From contig OY755186.1 of the NCBI GenBank assembly GCA_963576735.1, positions 14,867,970 to 14,931,969 on the forward strand: a DNA stretch of 64,000 bases, read 5' to 3'. Below, piece after piece: positions 20,301-30,657 of this stretch. Each line of letters opens with the position of its first letter. Position 1 is the stretch's first letter. The translations under genes and the position numbers were made by a program. The DNA is from Bedellia somnulentella (Eukaryota > Arthropoda > Insecta > Lepidoptera > Bedelliidae). Under the pieces are notes generated by a model. It made no database searches. It saw nothing but the letters and a program-made list of their open reading frames with translations, and had not been told where the DNA came from.

Positions 20301-21929
20301 ACATATTTATATAAGAAAGAAATAGATGAATATAAGACATCAGGTACACAAAATTTGGTAAATAAAATCATTATTATTTATTTTTTTACATTTTTTTTTA
20401 TGTCCTTGAGCTTATAATTACTTATGCTGTAAATTTTGCAAGTACCTATACTTAAGGCTAGAAATCCTATAAAGAGGAAGATTAGAGATAATTCCACCTC
20501 CCTAATTGTGAAAGTTTGTGGAGTAAACTAGATAAAATAAAGGATGGATGTTGATAAGCTTGGGTTCAGTCAGTCCACCCATATTAAACAGCCCTAAATC
20601 ACTTTTTCTTGTCACCGATTTCTTACAAGAAGAAATCAATTAAAACTATTCTACACCTCATCATAGATACACTTTGAAAATAGATTTCAAAGAGATAACT
20701 AGGGACAGCAAAAAGAAACTTTTTTTATATAGTATCAAAAATGTCAGCTAAGAAGAGCAGTTATAGAGTTCTGATAGAAGTTGTGACTTATATTTATATA
20801 TTTCAGTATGCAAAGTATGTTTTTCTTATAATGAAATGTCTTTTTTTGATGCTGAATACAATAATAAAAGACCAATTTGAATTAGTTACAATTATTTTAA
20901 GTTTCTTAATCCCTGCAAAAAATATGGAATACACCTAGAAATCCATAAGATTGTATAATTCACTGTCAGTATTCTAAGTAAATCAGATTTAATTTATTAT
21001 CTCATGAAATTATTATCATCATTTTGACTTTTTCAAAATAGTATGTAAGAACATTTTGTACTGTGTTTAAAAAGTGAGATTCAAGCTAAAAAGACCACAG
21101 CTAGCATGAACAAATAAGTGATGTAAGACATTTCATTCATGGAAATGATTGGGGAATAATGATTTGTTTTGTTGGATGGATATTAAAAAAAAAAAACTGT
21201 GATTAATCATATCTTCTATATAAGCAATAACTCAGGATTTTGACAAACTAGAGTAAGAAAAATGTGAGACAGGATGGAGTTCAGTTCATTATTTGTCTTT
21301 GGCAGGTATTTGAAATCTGAAAAAGAGCAGTAATATGTAGAATTTTGTTTTTTTCCTATGGGAAAAAAGGCCATAACAGTACAGCATACCCAATATGTAA
21401 AATCCTTCTATGGTAATTATACAATTTGGACCAAGCATATTGCACTCTCAGAACAAAAGAGGCTCAAGTGCAAAAATAGTGATATTGAGTTACAATAATA
21501 GAAAGGCATAAAAAAGGATGCTCTAAAACAAAGGCACCTATTGTTATAGGGACAGAAAATTCGATATCCTGTTTTCTTAACAATAAGTGCCTTTGTTTTA
21601 CTATTCATCGGATAGAGCATACTTTTTTATGTATCTCTATGATAGTAACTCCATATCACTTTTTTGACTTGAGCCTCATTTGTTCTGAGAGTGCAATATT
21701 TGAAATACTGCGTAAATTAATTGCCAATAAAGACTGGGGACACATCTTTATATTATGTGATAGGAGAGGTAATAATTTTTATTAGTCTTTCTACTTACTC
21801 TTTTTGTAACAATTCCACACCGCATTTCGGCATATCCGATCTTGTAATATAAACTTTTGCCTTAGAACTCATTTTCTTTGCTAAATTATTGTTAACTATT
21901 CTACTAAAACATAAACTTCTTGACAGCAT
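17310..21929 (-). CDS. GRHPR: Glyoxylate/hydroxypyruvate reductase, three exons
   Basis: Exons on the minus strand: 21929-21799, 20288-20027, 17945-17310, all with GT-AG introns (donors GTAAGT). Product 342 aa from the first ATG, or 323 aa from the second in-frame ATG at 21872. It reduces glyoxylate to glycolate and hydroxypyruvate to D-glycerate with NADPH/NADH. Long-form landmarks: substrate/lid part ECEVTTW to [13 protein letters not shown] (44-131); Rossmann motif [11 protein letters not shown] (172-182, GxGxxA rather than GxGxxG); catalytic Arg in NTSRGG (R260), Glu in TTPEPLP (E289) and His in LPHIGSAT (H308), the D-2-hydroxyacid dehydrogenase triad. The 19 extra residues ([19 protein letters not shown]) are basic and lack acidic residues, as a mitochondrial presequence would. 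Intron 2 holds an antisense jockey-like LINE; intron 1 holds a MITE. The frame is intact. Confidence 0.95.
18160..18373. repeat. SINE-B fragments in GRHPR intron 2
   Basis: A minus-strand tRNA-like head fragment (18160-18250: GACACATTGGTCAAGGCTGA ... CCACTGAGCCATTATGG) and a plus-strand body fragment (18305-18373: GTCTTAAGTCATATTTGTGG, TTGTTAATGGTGAA). They lie in opposite orientation, so they are either two insertions or an inverted remnant. Confidence 0.55.
18374..19643 (+). pseudogene. Jockey-like LINE in GRHPR intron 2
   Basis: Antisense to the host gene. RT blocks: [79 protein letters not shown], then a stop at 18912-18914, then [23 protein letters not shown] (catalytic FADD box), [15 protein letters not shown], a second stop near 19296, then [15 protein letters not shown] and the C-terminal end at 19643. 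The frame stays the same across both stops, so they are point changes. The 5' end, including the endonuclease, is missing. Inactive; probably tolerated because it is intronic and antisense. Confidence 0.9.
19644..20026. other. GRHPR intron 2, left of exon 2
   Basis: LINE 3' flank and about 180 bp (19805-19985) that resembles a diverged SINE body (GGTAACCCATGTAGTTGCAT), which I cannot assign to a family here. Confidence 0.35.
20289..21437. other. GRHPR intron 1, nothing else recognised
   Basis: AT-rich intronic DNA. The 65-codon open frame at 20741-20938 shows no family features and is on the opposite strand to the gene. Confidence 0.5.
21438..21698. mobile_element. Fold-back MITE in GRHPR intron 1
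   Basis: Element 21440-21696 with long imperfect inverted arms (about 115 bp each): TTGCACTCTCAGAACAAAAG at the left and its complement at the right, with AACAAAGGCACCTATTGTTA near the hairpin tip. TA flanks both sides, as for Tc1/mariner-type MITEs. The transcript of this intron would fold into a long hairpin. Confidence 0.8.
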
Positions 21930-21996
21930 GAAACAAACTGTACTTCTGGCAGTGATTTTCTTAGAGTAATTTTACTGTTTAGGATAATTTCTTTAA

Positions 21997-22146
21997 TCAA
22001 TACTTTGGTGCAGAGTTTGTACCACTTAATTTAGAGTCACTCTTAAAATATGCAGGTTTTACCACGAATATTGCCAAATGTAATGAAACTATGGTTGCTA
22101 GGAAGACTTTGCCTTTCGTCGATTTAATGAACGTTTGCGCACTCAT
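21997..22146 (-). CDS. Small membrane protein ORF upstream of GRHPR (49 aa)
   Basis: MSAQTFIKSTKGKVFLATIV begins a 49-residue ORF with a basic N-terminus, one hydrophobic segment (about residues 14-29) and a polar Ser/Lys-rich end finishing NSAPKY. It lies 67 bp upstream of the first GRHPR ATG on the same strand, so it is either a uORF-like cistron in the GRHPR leader or a separate small gene. The layout (short basic end, one helix) resembles small mitochondrial inner-membrane assembly factors, but I do not recognise the family. An open frame continues upstream to 22260 with another Met; the shorter start is preferred because the composition becomes protein-like there. Confidence 0.45.
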   Translation of the reverse strand: MSAQTFIKSTKGKVFLATIVSLHLAIFVVKPAYFKSDSKLSGTNSAPKY

Positions 22147-22261
22147 ATCACTATCACAGTGACCCGGAGATAAAATATATTCCTTTAATAAAACTACACG
22201 GAAAATCTGTAGTCTGATAAAATATCTGTTTTGTATTTCTCCAGAGATTAAGGTTATCACA

Positions 22262-23090
22262 AATCTGGCTGCTGGAAGGTCACAATTCTAACAAACAATT
22301 GAATTGATTGGTTGGTCAGTCAGGTGGATTGATTGATGGTGATGTTTTATGATGATGACGACCGACACTGATGTCAGCTGAGCAAGAAGAATTCAATTTG
22401 TTATTTATGGCACCATACTATGCTAGTTCCAAAATTGGTGACCAGTGTCAGGTAGGGAAGAATATGCGTAATATAATAATGATTAATTTTAATTAACTTA
22501 TTACTAAAACCAACGATAAAGTACTACGAGGTCATGAGTAATATGAGTATACAATACATACTAAATGGGCAATAAAGCTTTGCATGGTGATTATTCCTCA
22601 ATGGCAACATTTATTCGAAAAAACGCTCCGTTACAATTTGGTACTCGATGCTTATGTTATGTTATGACCATCTAGCAAAGTTTGGTAGAGATCGGTCCAG
22701 CCCTTTAATAGGAATTAGATTACATGCGAAATACAAAAGTCGATAGAAAAACTAAAATATGTCCATTATACACATTTATTTCGCAAGACTATTAGCACAA
22801 TTAAGGTTTGGTGGCGTGAATGAAAATTAATGCAGAAATAATAACATGACTTATAATTGATTATATTTATAAGAAAATATTTTACAGGCGTTTTCAATTC
22901 TATTAAAGTTATGATGAATCAAATGCTTTCCTACTTTGACAAGCAGATCAGCATAAAGCATTTTTTTCCGCTGTAAACGATGGAGTGGTGGAAATATATT
23001 GACTTATGGGCATGCGTTGGCCGTGTCATAGACTGGAACAGTATTGGTTGTGTGGCATGTTTGAATATATTTAGGAAGATAAATGGATAA
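22262..23090. other. Upstream region of GRHPR / 49-aa ORF
   Basis: Probably contains the promoter. A GATTGATTGG-rich stretch lies at 22300-22340. A fragment near 22640-22740 (TTTGGTAGAGATCGGTCCAG) is like sequence common inside lepidopteran Helitrons. No exon is recognised. Confidence 0.35.
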
Positions 23091-23286
23091 TGGAGCTCGG
23101 AGGAGCAGCTTTTTACCTCATCCGGTGGCAAGCCAAGCGTTGGGAAGGTGCCCTTCCTCTCTCCTTCGACGGTTGAGGGTCCACTGTGGTATGTAATACC
23201 AGCGGCCATTCTGCTTGCAAATCAGAATCTGCAGTCGTTTCAGTGGCCCCGTATACTTGGGGATGAATCTTGTTGCCTGAGGGTAG

Positions 23287-23466
23287 CCGCACGACGGATG
23301 CGAATTCCTGAAGCCCGGTCAACGCAACCTTGACTTCTCACCAGATATACAGCGTACTCTGAGACAATTTAGAGCAACAATCAAAGACCGGCGTTTCCGT
23401 GAAATCAGAGTCTGCAGTTACGAAGACCTTTTCCTCGATGAAGTCCCCGAAGTATATGGAATCTGA
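23287..23466 (+). pseudogene. Unrecognised coding-like fragment (59 codons)
   Basis: An open frame from just after a TAG (23284) to TGA (23464) reads DFSPDIQRTLRQFRATIKDR and then an acidic DLFLDEVPEVYGI end. Composition and GC content look like protein, unlike nearby DNA. The preceding 200 bp (23090-23290) also look coding but are broken by stops. It may be the C-terminal end of a mobile-element protein or of a captured gene; I cannot assign a family. Confidence 0.35.
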
Positions 23467-23779
23467 GGGGGTCAATGGACCTGAACGACGTTTTTTATTT
23501 TATTAGATAAATAAATCTCCAAAAAATTACGAGAAAAACTGTATTTTTACTTTTATCAAAACTTGAAAAATTACTGAAATATTTACATTCAAAATGCACA
23601 TTTTGGCCGACGGAGTTAAATGCGGTTGGCGCGGGCAAAGTGACGATGTGACGTCACAGCCCCGCCATTCGATTAGCCGCTCACGCATGCGCACGCATGG
23701 AGTTTTTATAGTTTTGTGAGTCAAAATGGCAAATAAATACAGTATTGTGCTTTAGTGTTTCAGCTCTGCAGTTAGAGTT
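23467..23779. other. Spacer, nothing recognised
   Basis: About 310 bp with a GC-richer patch at 23620-23690 and no identifiable feature. Confidence 0.4.
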
Positions 23780-23908
23780 GGAGCTTTTATGGGATTTTTG
23801 GGTGATGATGTTTGAGGCCCATCACCTTCCAAAAGTGGCTGAGGAATTTCTAATTCCTTAGCTCTGGCTACCCCGTCTAGAGATTCATAGCCGTGAGAAT
23901 ATTTATGT
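23780..23908 (+). repeat. SINE-A with internal deletion
   Basis: TGGGATTTTTGGGTGATGAT joins directly to CATCACCTTCCAAAAGTGGC, skipping the AACCTTTATTTTACCATC segment, then runs to the tail GCCGTGAGAATATTTATG. Confidence 0.8.
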
Positions 23909-24000
23909 TTCAAAAAACTTTGGTATGTGTCTATTATTCTTAACTATTATAGGATACCATCAAAAGCCACTGAAATATAAAAATAAAAGTTTAATCATAC

Positions 24001-25471
24001 ATACATACATGCATACATAGTTGGTGGGATAAAGATGTGAAAGAGGCAGTTGGAGATAAGAAGAAAGCTTGGTTAGATTTACTAGCGATTAAAGCTAGTA
24101 AACGAATGGATGCGAGAGTAACCGATGATGTAGTGAAGAATAGTGAAGATGAATATAAGAGAGTTAAGAATGAGGTTAAGAAGAAAATAGAAAAGAAAAA
24201 GCGTGATTTGATAGAATGGTGTGAGAGGAAACTCTCTGATAATTTCCGGAATAACCAAAAGTTGTTCTGGAAATATATCCGGAAAGAAAAGGGAGTTTCC
24301 CAAAACACGAGAGTGAATGTAGTAAGAGATGAACAGGGTGAATTGGCGACGGATGAAAGTAGCATAAGACGAGTATGGAAGAACTATTTTGAGGGACTCT
24401 TTTAAAAAAGAGGATTCACCTATTTCTTCGCCAATTGGCAGCAATGTTGACTGGAATGAGGCATTGGGTGACAGTAGTGACAGTGAGATTAGTATGGAAG
24501 AAGTAATGAAAGCATTGAAAAGTATGAAAGTAGGGAAAGTGGCAGGGTATGATAGGATAAGTATCGAAATGCTGAGGGCTGGTAAAGGGTTGGTGGCTTC
24601 CTGGCTGTACTTCCTTTTTCAAAAGTGTTGGTCGAGTGGTAAAGTACCACGAGATTGGTGCAGGGCAGTAATTGTGCCCTTATATAAAGGAAAAGGGTCA
24701 CACCAGGAAGCTAAAAACTACCGCGGAATCAGCCTACTCAGTGTTGTCGGTAAATTGTATGCAAAGGTATTGATTGAAAGAGTGATGAATGAAACAGATG
24801 ACAAAATTTGGGATGTGCAAGCAGGATTTAGAAAGGGAATGGGATGTATGGATCAAATCTTCTCTTTAAGGAGCATCACTGAAAAGTTCTTAGCCAAGAA
24901 TCGAAAAGTGTATTGCTCCTTCATAGATTTAGAGAAGGCGTATGATAGGGTGGTAAGGAAGCATTTGCGGGAGGTGTTATCCAAGTTCGGCTTGGGGAGC
25001 CAACTTATACGTGAACTGGTATCACTCTATGAGGATTCTAGTGCATGTGTAAGAATAAACGGGGAAAACACAGACTGGTTCGGTATCTCTAGGGGTGTCC
25101 GACAGGGATGTGTAGCTTCTCCGTGGCTCTTCAACTTGTTCATGGATGACTGTCTGATAGAGTTGCGTGAAAGTGATTATGGACTGAGAATGGGTGGATT
25201 CGTCATCAAATGCCTCTTATATGCTGATGATCAAGTGTTACTTGCATCGTCGGTTGAGGAGTTGCAAGAGATGATGAATATCGCATGTGCGTCGTTTGAA
25301 AGAAAAGGAATAAGAGTAAATGTGGATAAAACCAAAACCATGGTTTTCGAGAGAGAGGAGAATATGACTGAATGCGTGATTGAGATCAATGGTAAGAAAG
25401 TGGAACAAGTGAAAGAGTTCGTATATCTGGGAAGTTTGTTTACTAGGGATGAAAAGTGTGATGAAGACATT
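24001..25471 (+). mobile_element. LINE-alpha, first part (split by LINE-gamma)
   Basis: 5'-truncated endonuclease/RT LINE. The pre-RT region and the RT up to LFTRDEKCDEDI are here; the element breaks at 25471 and resumes at 32592 with ERRVKKGNAVNG. The join is exact against the second copy at 40.8-42.3 kb. A CATT is repeated on both sides of the break and may be a short target-site duplication. Confidence 0.9.
24037..25471 (+). pseudogene. LINE-alpha reverse transcriptase, N-terminal part
   Basis: Two frames join near 24400: the first (24037-24405) reads AWLDLLAIKASKRMDARVTD ... WKNYFEGLF, the second (from 24389) reads FKKEDSPISS onward, so a one-base change breaks the ORF there. RT blocks follow: MKVGKVAGYDRISIEMLR, RAVIVPLYKGKG, NYRGISLLSVVGKLYAKVL, QAGFRKGMGCMDQ, FIDLEKAYDRVVR, GVRQGCVASPWLFNLFMDD and the catalytic YADDQVLLASS, then KEFVYLGSLFTRDEK. 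The clade is not certain; the YLGSLFTRDGKCDEDI and ACMKRLM motifs are typical of endonuclease-RT elements common in Lepidoptera. Inactive through frameshift, truncation and interruption. Confidence 0.9.
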
Positions 25472-25716
25472 TTATTTTATTTTATTCGGAAGATTTACAG
25501 CATTAAAACTTTTTGATACAAACTTAATTAATTATCTTTTAGCCATTTACAAATCTTCACACATAATATCTTGCTAGCATAAGGAAAAAACAGGTTATGT
25601 TTACTTTGTAATAATTAATTTGATTATACTGCAGAGAACTTTTTTTTTTTCGTTTTTAAATTAAATATAAATGTACTACATTACAAAACAATATTTAAAC
25701 ATTAACAAGGTGCCTG

Positions 25717-27180
25717 CTACTGGTTGTCGTCAAAGTACTGCCGGGTCAAACTTGACTTTATAGATGTCACCGTGCTATCAAAAATGTCTATATTATTATC
25801 GTTAATAATTTTGGATGCCCTAATGATGAAAGAATTTTTACGGTAGTTAGTTTTGAATCGAGGAACTGCCAGTGGTGCATGCCTTCTTTGCGTCCTGGCT
25901 GGAACATTAATGTTGATCCTGGAAGTTAGTTCAGGACAGTCAACCGCTCCGTTCAATAGCTTTATAATGTCAAGCATAACAGATGTCAGCAATATCTCGT
26001 CTTTTTGACAGTGGCAAGAAGTGATACCGCTTGCATCTACTGGTATAATCCGGTGTTCTAATATGTGCCTTGAAATCTAAAAACTTTAAAAACCGTTTTT
26101 GGATTCCCTCAATTCGGTTCTTATAAATATCATATTGCGAATTCCAGACTTCAGATGCGTATTCGAGAATCGGCCTTACGAAAGAGCAATATAAAATCTT
26201 TATGGTTTTCAGTCTATTGAATACACTAGCACATCGAATTACAAATCCAAGAGCCTTATAAGCTTTTTTTACTATGTTGTCAATGTGTTTGTCAAATAAT
26301 AATTTGTGATCGTGTATTACCCCTAAATCCCTTGATTCGTTAACTTTTGTTAATAAAGAGCCCTTTAGATAGTAATTACTATCAGTAAGTATTTTTTTAC
26401 GCGAAAAAGACAAAACGAAACACTTACTAACGTTAAGTTCTAATTTATTCGTCTCACAATATGACTCAAAGTTGTTCAAATCACTCTGAAGGCTCTCCAC
26501 GTCAGCAGAGTTATGAATACTTTTTATTATTTTCATATCATCCGCATAAAGAAGAATTTTGGAATTTTGAAAACACTTTTGTATGTCATGGATGAAGATA
26601 ACAAAGAGAAGTGGCCCCAGTAATGATCCCTGGGGGACACCGGATGGTATTGGTAACCATGGCGATTTATATCCTAATAGTACTACTGCTTGAGAGCGAT
26701 TTTGTATATAGGATAAGAACCAGCGGAGTAGATCACCGTGTATACCCGCGGCCTCCAGTTTAATTCCAAGAACAGCATGTACTATGCGGTCGAAGCATTT
26801 TTTATAGTCGGTATATATACAATCTACCTGGGTACCGAGCTCCATATAGCTAGTTAGTAAATCATTTGTTACAATGAGATTTGATACTGTAGATCGTCGT
26901 CGCAAAAAACCATGCTGTTCAGGACCAAACGATGTCTCTAGCGCCGCATACACTTGATTATAAACAACCCTTTCGAATACCTTAGCGAAAAGACACAGCT
27001 TAGATATGGGTCTGTAGTGGTCTATCTTCGTTTTATCGCCAGATTTGTGTATAGGGGTAATAAAAGCAGATTTCCATACGGATGGGAAGCAACCCTCAGC
27101 AATAGATTTTTTAAATAATAAACTTAATGGTATAACTAATTCTTTAGCGCAATTAACTATGTAAAGCGGGTGTATCATGT
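25717..27180 (-). pseudogene. LINE-gamma RT, C-terminal part
   Basis: Starts at DMIHPLYIVNCAKELVIPL beside the hAT insertion and contains ITPIHKSGDK, HYRPISKLCLFAKVFERVV, EQHGFLRRRSTVSN, YTDYKKCFDRIVH, SGVPQGSLLGPLLF and the catalytic LYADDMKI box, then the C-terminal LEYASEVWNSQYDIYKNRIE. A frame change near 25980 moves the end into a second frame (MLDIIKLLNGAVDCPELTSR ... TRQYFDDNQ). CR1/jockey-type. Confidence 0.9.
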
Positions 27181-28620
27181 CGGGCCCCCAGGGCCGCGCC
27201 GCCCTTGTGTGCGAAGTGTGCGGCGCACACAGGCGCCAGGACTATAGGGGCGCCGCGCCCGCGCCACCTAAATTATTTTTGTTACCTACCTACCTTGTTA
27301 CCTAAAAGATTTAGAAGTAAGTAGGTAGAATAGGCCCAACATACGCCTTGTAAACAACAAAACATCTATTACGCTCATTGAACAAGTCTCTCAATATTTA
27401 ATGTTTATTATTATTCACTTTACGCTTAGAGTTTTATTTTACATTACTTATGAGCTCAAAGTTTAAACGGCGGCAGTTCTTTTGAGCCGTAGAGGCGTCG
27501 AGTTTGTATTAGTATGTATTAGTGAGTTTGTGTTGTATACGCAACCCGATGCGATGCGTGCGATATGATGAACGAGATAGCCAAGACAAAACAAAAAAAT
27601 TGAACAATCATTTGATTGCAATTGTGTGTAAGATTGATTTTTTATAATAAATAGTTAAAAAAGATTTGGTCTGGTTACGAGATTCTTATCAGGAAAAGAA
27701 AACAAGAAGAAGAACGTAATAAAAATGCAACTAAAATAAGTAAATAGTTTACGGCTCAACCATCCATTTGGACACCATCATAAGAGACAGAAAGCAGTCA
27801 GGTCATCGATGAAAGTGTTATTAAATCTGATTAAAAAACGCTTCAAGTAGTGGTCGGTATGAATTTTTATGTAATTTTCTACACAAATAAACATAAGTTC
27901 TGTTTAAGATATAAAACAAAAAACTAATTTTGAATAAAAAAAATGCTTTTTCCCGGCTGTTTTAGAGACTAGGCGGAAGGAACAGACATTAATTAATGAT
28001 ATTTTATTTTATGTACTTTTTACTAAATGCTTACACCGTTACACCCTTAAGCATTTAGTTAAAGCTGTGATTTAAATATTACAAATTTATTTCAGTCAAA
28101 ATTTACAATTAAAAATATTCATTAAAAGTCTAAAATCGTTAAAAAACCGGCCAAGTGCGAGTCGGCTCACGCACGAAGGGTTCCGCACTATCATCTATAA
28201 TAGAAACTTACGTTTTTGTATGGGAGCCCTCCTTTGTTATTTACTTTACTGTTATTAAATTATTTGTTTTGAAAGGTGATATACAAGTAAATATTCTGTA
28301 AAAAAATTTAGCGTCTACTTATTAACGTTTTTAAAATTGAGCAATAAAATACGATAAAACCACGTTTATTGAATGAAATGATTTTTTTTGTATTTGTTGT
28401 CATAGCGACAACAGAAATAAATCATTTCCAGCAATTTCAAATTCCAGCTTTCTATCTATCACGTTTTATGAGATACAGCCTGGAGACAGACAGACAGATA
28501 AACAGCAAAGTCTTAGTAATTGGGTCCCGTTTTACCTTTTGGTAGGGAACCCTAAAAAGAGGCGCTTCAGAGGTTCCGCACACAGGCGCTGCCTGGGGTC
28601 GGCGCGGCCCTGCGGGCCCC
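27181..28620. mobile_element. hAT-type transposon with 8-bp target duplication
   Basis: The element at 27189-28612 (1424 bp) has ends CAGGGCCGCGCCG and CGGCGCGGCCCTG, flanked by the exact 8-bp duplication CGGGCCCC (27181-27188 and 28613-28620). CAGGG-type ends plus 8-bp duplications are the hAT signature. It sits inside the Gly-Gly-Pro-Asp codons of the LINE-gamma RT. There is no transposase ORF; only short basic scraps occur, so it is non-autonomous. Its right part carries a separate repeat (28141-28557). Confidence 0.9.
28141..28557 (+). repeat. Repeat E (GGCCAAGTGCGAGTCGG family)
   Basis: Begins ACCGGCCAAGTGCGAGTCGG, CACGAAGGGTTCCG and ends TTGGTAGGGAACCCTAAAAA. From memory it is an abundant lepidopteran dispersed repeat. 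Its two ends pair partly (GGGTTCCG with GGAACCC). It is carried inside the hAT element and recurs at 44.46 kb. Confidence 0.65.
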
Positions 28621-28645
28621 CCAGCTTTTTTAAGATCTAAACATT

Positions 28646-29707
28646 TTAATAGCTTTCTATTTCTGAACAGTTTATTTCAATTGTGTTTATGGTGCAGTTT
28701 GAAGGATCAGTAATAGGGGCCTGGTTGTCTGAAAAGTAAGGAGTATCACAGAATGTTGAATGGAAATAAGTCGCAAATAGATTACATATTTCATCGCCCG
28801 ATGAAGCGGTTTGATCTTTCCATGCCATGGTGTTTGGGAAACCGAGGCTCGATTTGCTGTTTTTTACATAAGACCAAAATGACTTAGGGTTCGATGCTAT
28901 ACAGTTCTCTGTGTTTTCTATATACGAAGCAAAACATTCACGTTCTAGCATTTTAGCCCTAAGACGGAGGGTTGAAAAAGTTTCATAGTCACTCAAATTA
29001 GCATAGGTTTTAAATTTACGATGATACTTATTTTTATCGCGCAATATTTTTAAAAGAGGTTTACTATACCAGGGTGGAAACTGAGATGCTTTAATTGATT
29101 TTTTTGTTTTATATAGATCACGCAACTCATACAGTGTGTCATAGAATGCTTGAACACATATATCAAGTGGGGAGTCCGCAAACAGATCTGACCAATTCGT
29201 ATCACTCAGCGAGCGTCTTATTGCCTCATAGTCACCTTTGTAATAATTGTACTGAGTGGATACTTTAACCCTCAGTAATGACGCACTATTGAGAGGAACG
29301 ACTATATGCAAGGATTTATGGTGCACGTCCTCATCCACAAGCGGGTCAGAAGAGTGTAACACATTCACATCCGAGTTACTTAACACTAAGTCGAGTATTC
29401 TGTCATTAATGTTTGTGCAACTGTTAAACTGATCGAGGCCTAAATAACATAAGGTGTCCAGAAAACTTATTTGAACGGTACCAGTATAATTAGTAGGAAT
29501 CAATTTTATGTCGTTAGGCAATTGGTGGTCCCAACTTATATTAGGGAGATTAAAATCACCGAGCACTATGAACTGATTGTTGGGATTTTGTAAAACTATA
29601 TCAGACAATTTATCGGAGAATTTTTTTAATTGCGTATCAAAAGAATTACCTAAATTTTCTCTACACAAATAAACAGAGCATATATTAATAATATACTTTT
29701 TACTCAT
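28646..29707 (-). pseudogene. LINE-gamma endonuclease C-terminus and linker
   Basis: Open for 353 codons: FIVLGDFNLPNISWDH is the apurinic-like endonuclease motif (GDFN), DLVLSN and HKSLHIVVPL complete the endonuclease, then a linker (PPWYSKPLLKILRDKNKYHR, FWSYVKNSKSS, FATYFHSTFCD). It ends EIESY with a one-base frameshift; in the other frame it continues LKCLDLKKAGGPD into the hAT insertion. The first residues at 29707 are insertion sequence, not a real start. Confidence 0.88.
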
Positions 29708-29748
29708 AAATAAAAGATGTTATTAAAGGAAAGAAAAATTTTTTTTTC

Positions 29749-29821
29749 GACACTGGCGGGGTTTGAACCCGCGACCTTCGGGTATACGCCCCCGTCGCTC
29801 TGCCAACTGAGCTACAGTGTC
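29749..29821 (-). repeat. tRNA-like cloverleaf in SINE-C unit 1
   Basis: 73 nt that fold as a tRNA: 7-bp acceptor stem GACACTG/CAGTGTC, D arm GCTC/GAGC with AGTTGGCA loop (A box TAGCTCAGTTGG), anticodon-like CGGG/CCCG with an 8-nt loop, T arm GCGGG/CCCGC around TTCAAAC (B box). The 8-nt anticodon loop and the attached SINE body argue against a real tRNA gene. Unit 2 has a change in the D arm (GCAC). Confidence 0.7.
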
Positions 29822-30657
29822 AGTTGGCATCCAGCGCGAAATTTCTCTATCCTTTGTTTCTTTTTTTTTACACGTTCAAGTAGTGTTTGCGTTTCCTACC
29901 TCCGAATTTTAACTAATTCGGACGGCCACTTGTCTACCTTTTCAGATAGAATGCAAATGTTGGAAACGCCTAACTATCACATAATTTAATGTTTTTTGAC
30001 ATGAGTTCCTCATGTGGGGATTATTACTCATAAATAAAAGATGTTATTAAAGGAAAGAAAAATTTCGACACTGGCGGGGTTTGAACCCGCGACCTTCGGG
30101 TATACGCCCCCGTCGCTCTGCCAACTGTGCTACAGTGTCAGTTGGCATCCAGCGCGAAATTTCTCTATCCTTTGTTTCTTTTTTTTTATTTTTTTACACG
30201 TTCAAGTAGTGTTTGCGTTTCCTACCTCCGAATTTTAACTAATTCGGACGGCCACTTGTCTACCTTTTCAGATAGAATGCAAATGTTGGAAACGCCTAAC
30301 TATCACATAATTTAATGTTTTTTGACATGAATTCCTCATGTGGGGATTATTACTCATAAATAAAAGATGTTATTAAAGGAAAGAAAAATTTCGACACTGG
30401 CGGGGTTTGAACCCGCGACCTTCGGGTATACGCCCCCGTCGCTCTGCCAACTGAGCTACAGTGTCAGTTGGCATCCAGCGCGAAATTTCTCTATCCTTTG
30501 TTTCTTTTTTTTTACACGTTCAAGTAGTGTTTGCGTTTCCTACCTCCGAATTTTAACTAATTCGGACGGCCACTTGTCTACCTTTTCAGATAGAATGCAA
30601 ATGTTGGAAACGACTAACTATCACATAATTTAATGTTTTTTGACATGAATTCCTCAT

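Noticed and set aside
24082..24444. Several 60-120 aa minus-strand ORFs across 24.0-25.5, 32.6-33.2 and 41.1-42.4 kb.
   Set aside because: They are antisense shadows of the LINE-alpha coding sequence and recur wherever that element does.
29749..29821. A functional tRNA gene.
   Set aside because: It folds as a cloverleaf but has an 8-nt anticodon loop, is attached to a SINE body and is repeated three times with it; related dispersed heads are decayed.
29717..30633. Three near-identical ORFs of 88-90 aa with an AGFEPATFGYTPPS motif.
   Set aside because: The motif is the antisense translation of a tRNA-like SINE head (T-arm and anticodon arm); the ORFs repeat with the SINE-C units and have no other protein features.
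29701..30657. Evenly spaced repeats that might look like a CRISPR array.
   Set aside because: Units are about 325 bp, with tRNA-like heads and a retroelement target duplication; this is eukaryotic DNA.
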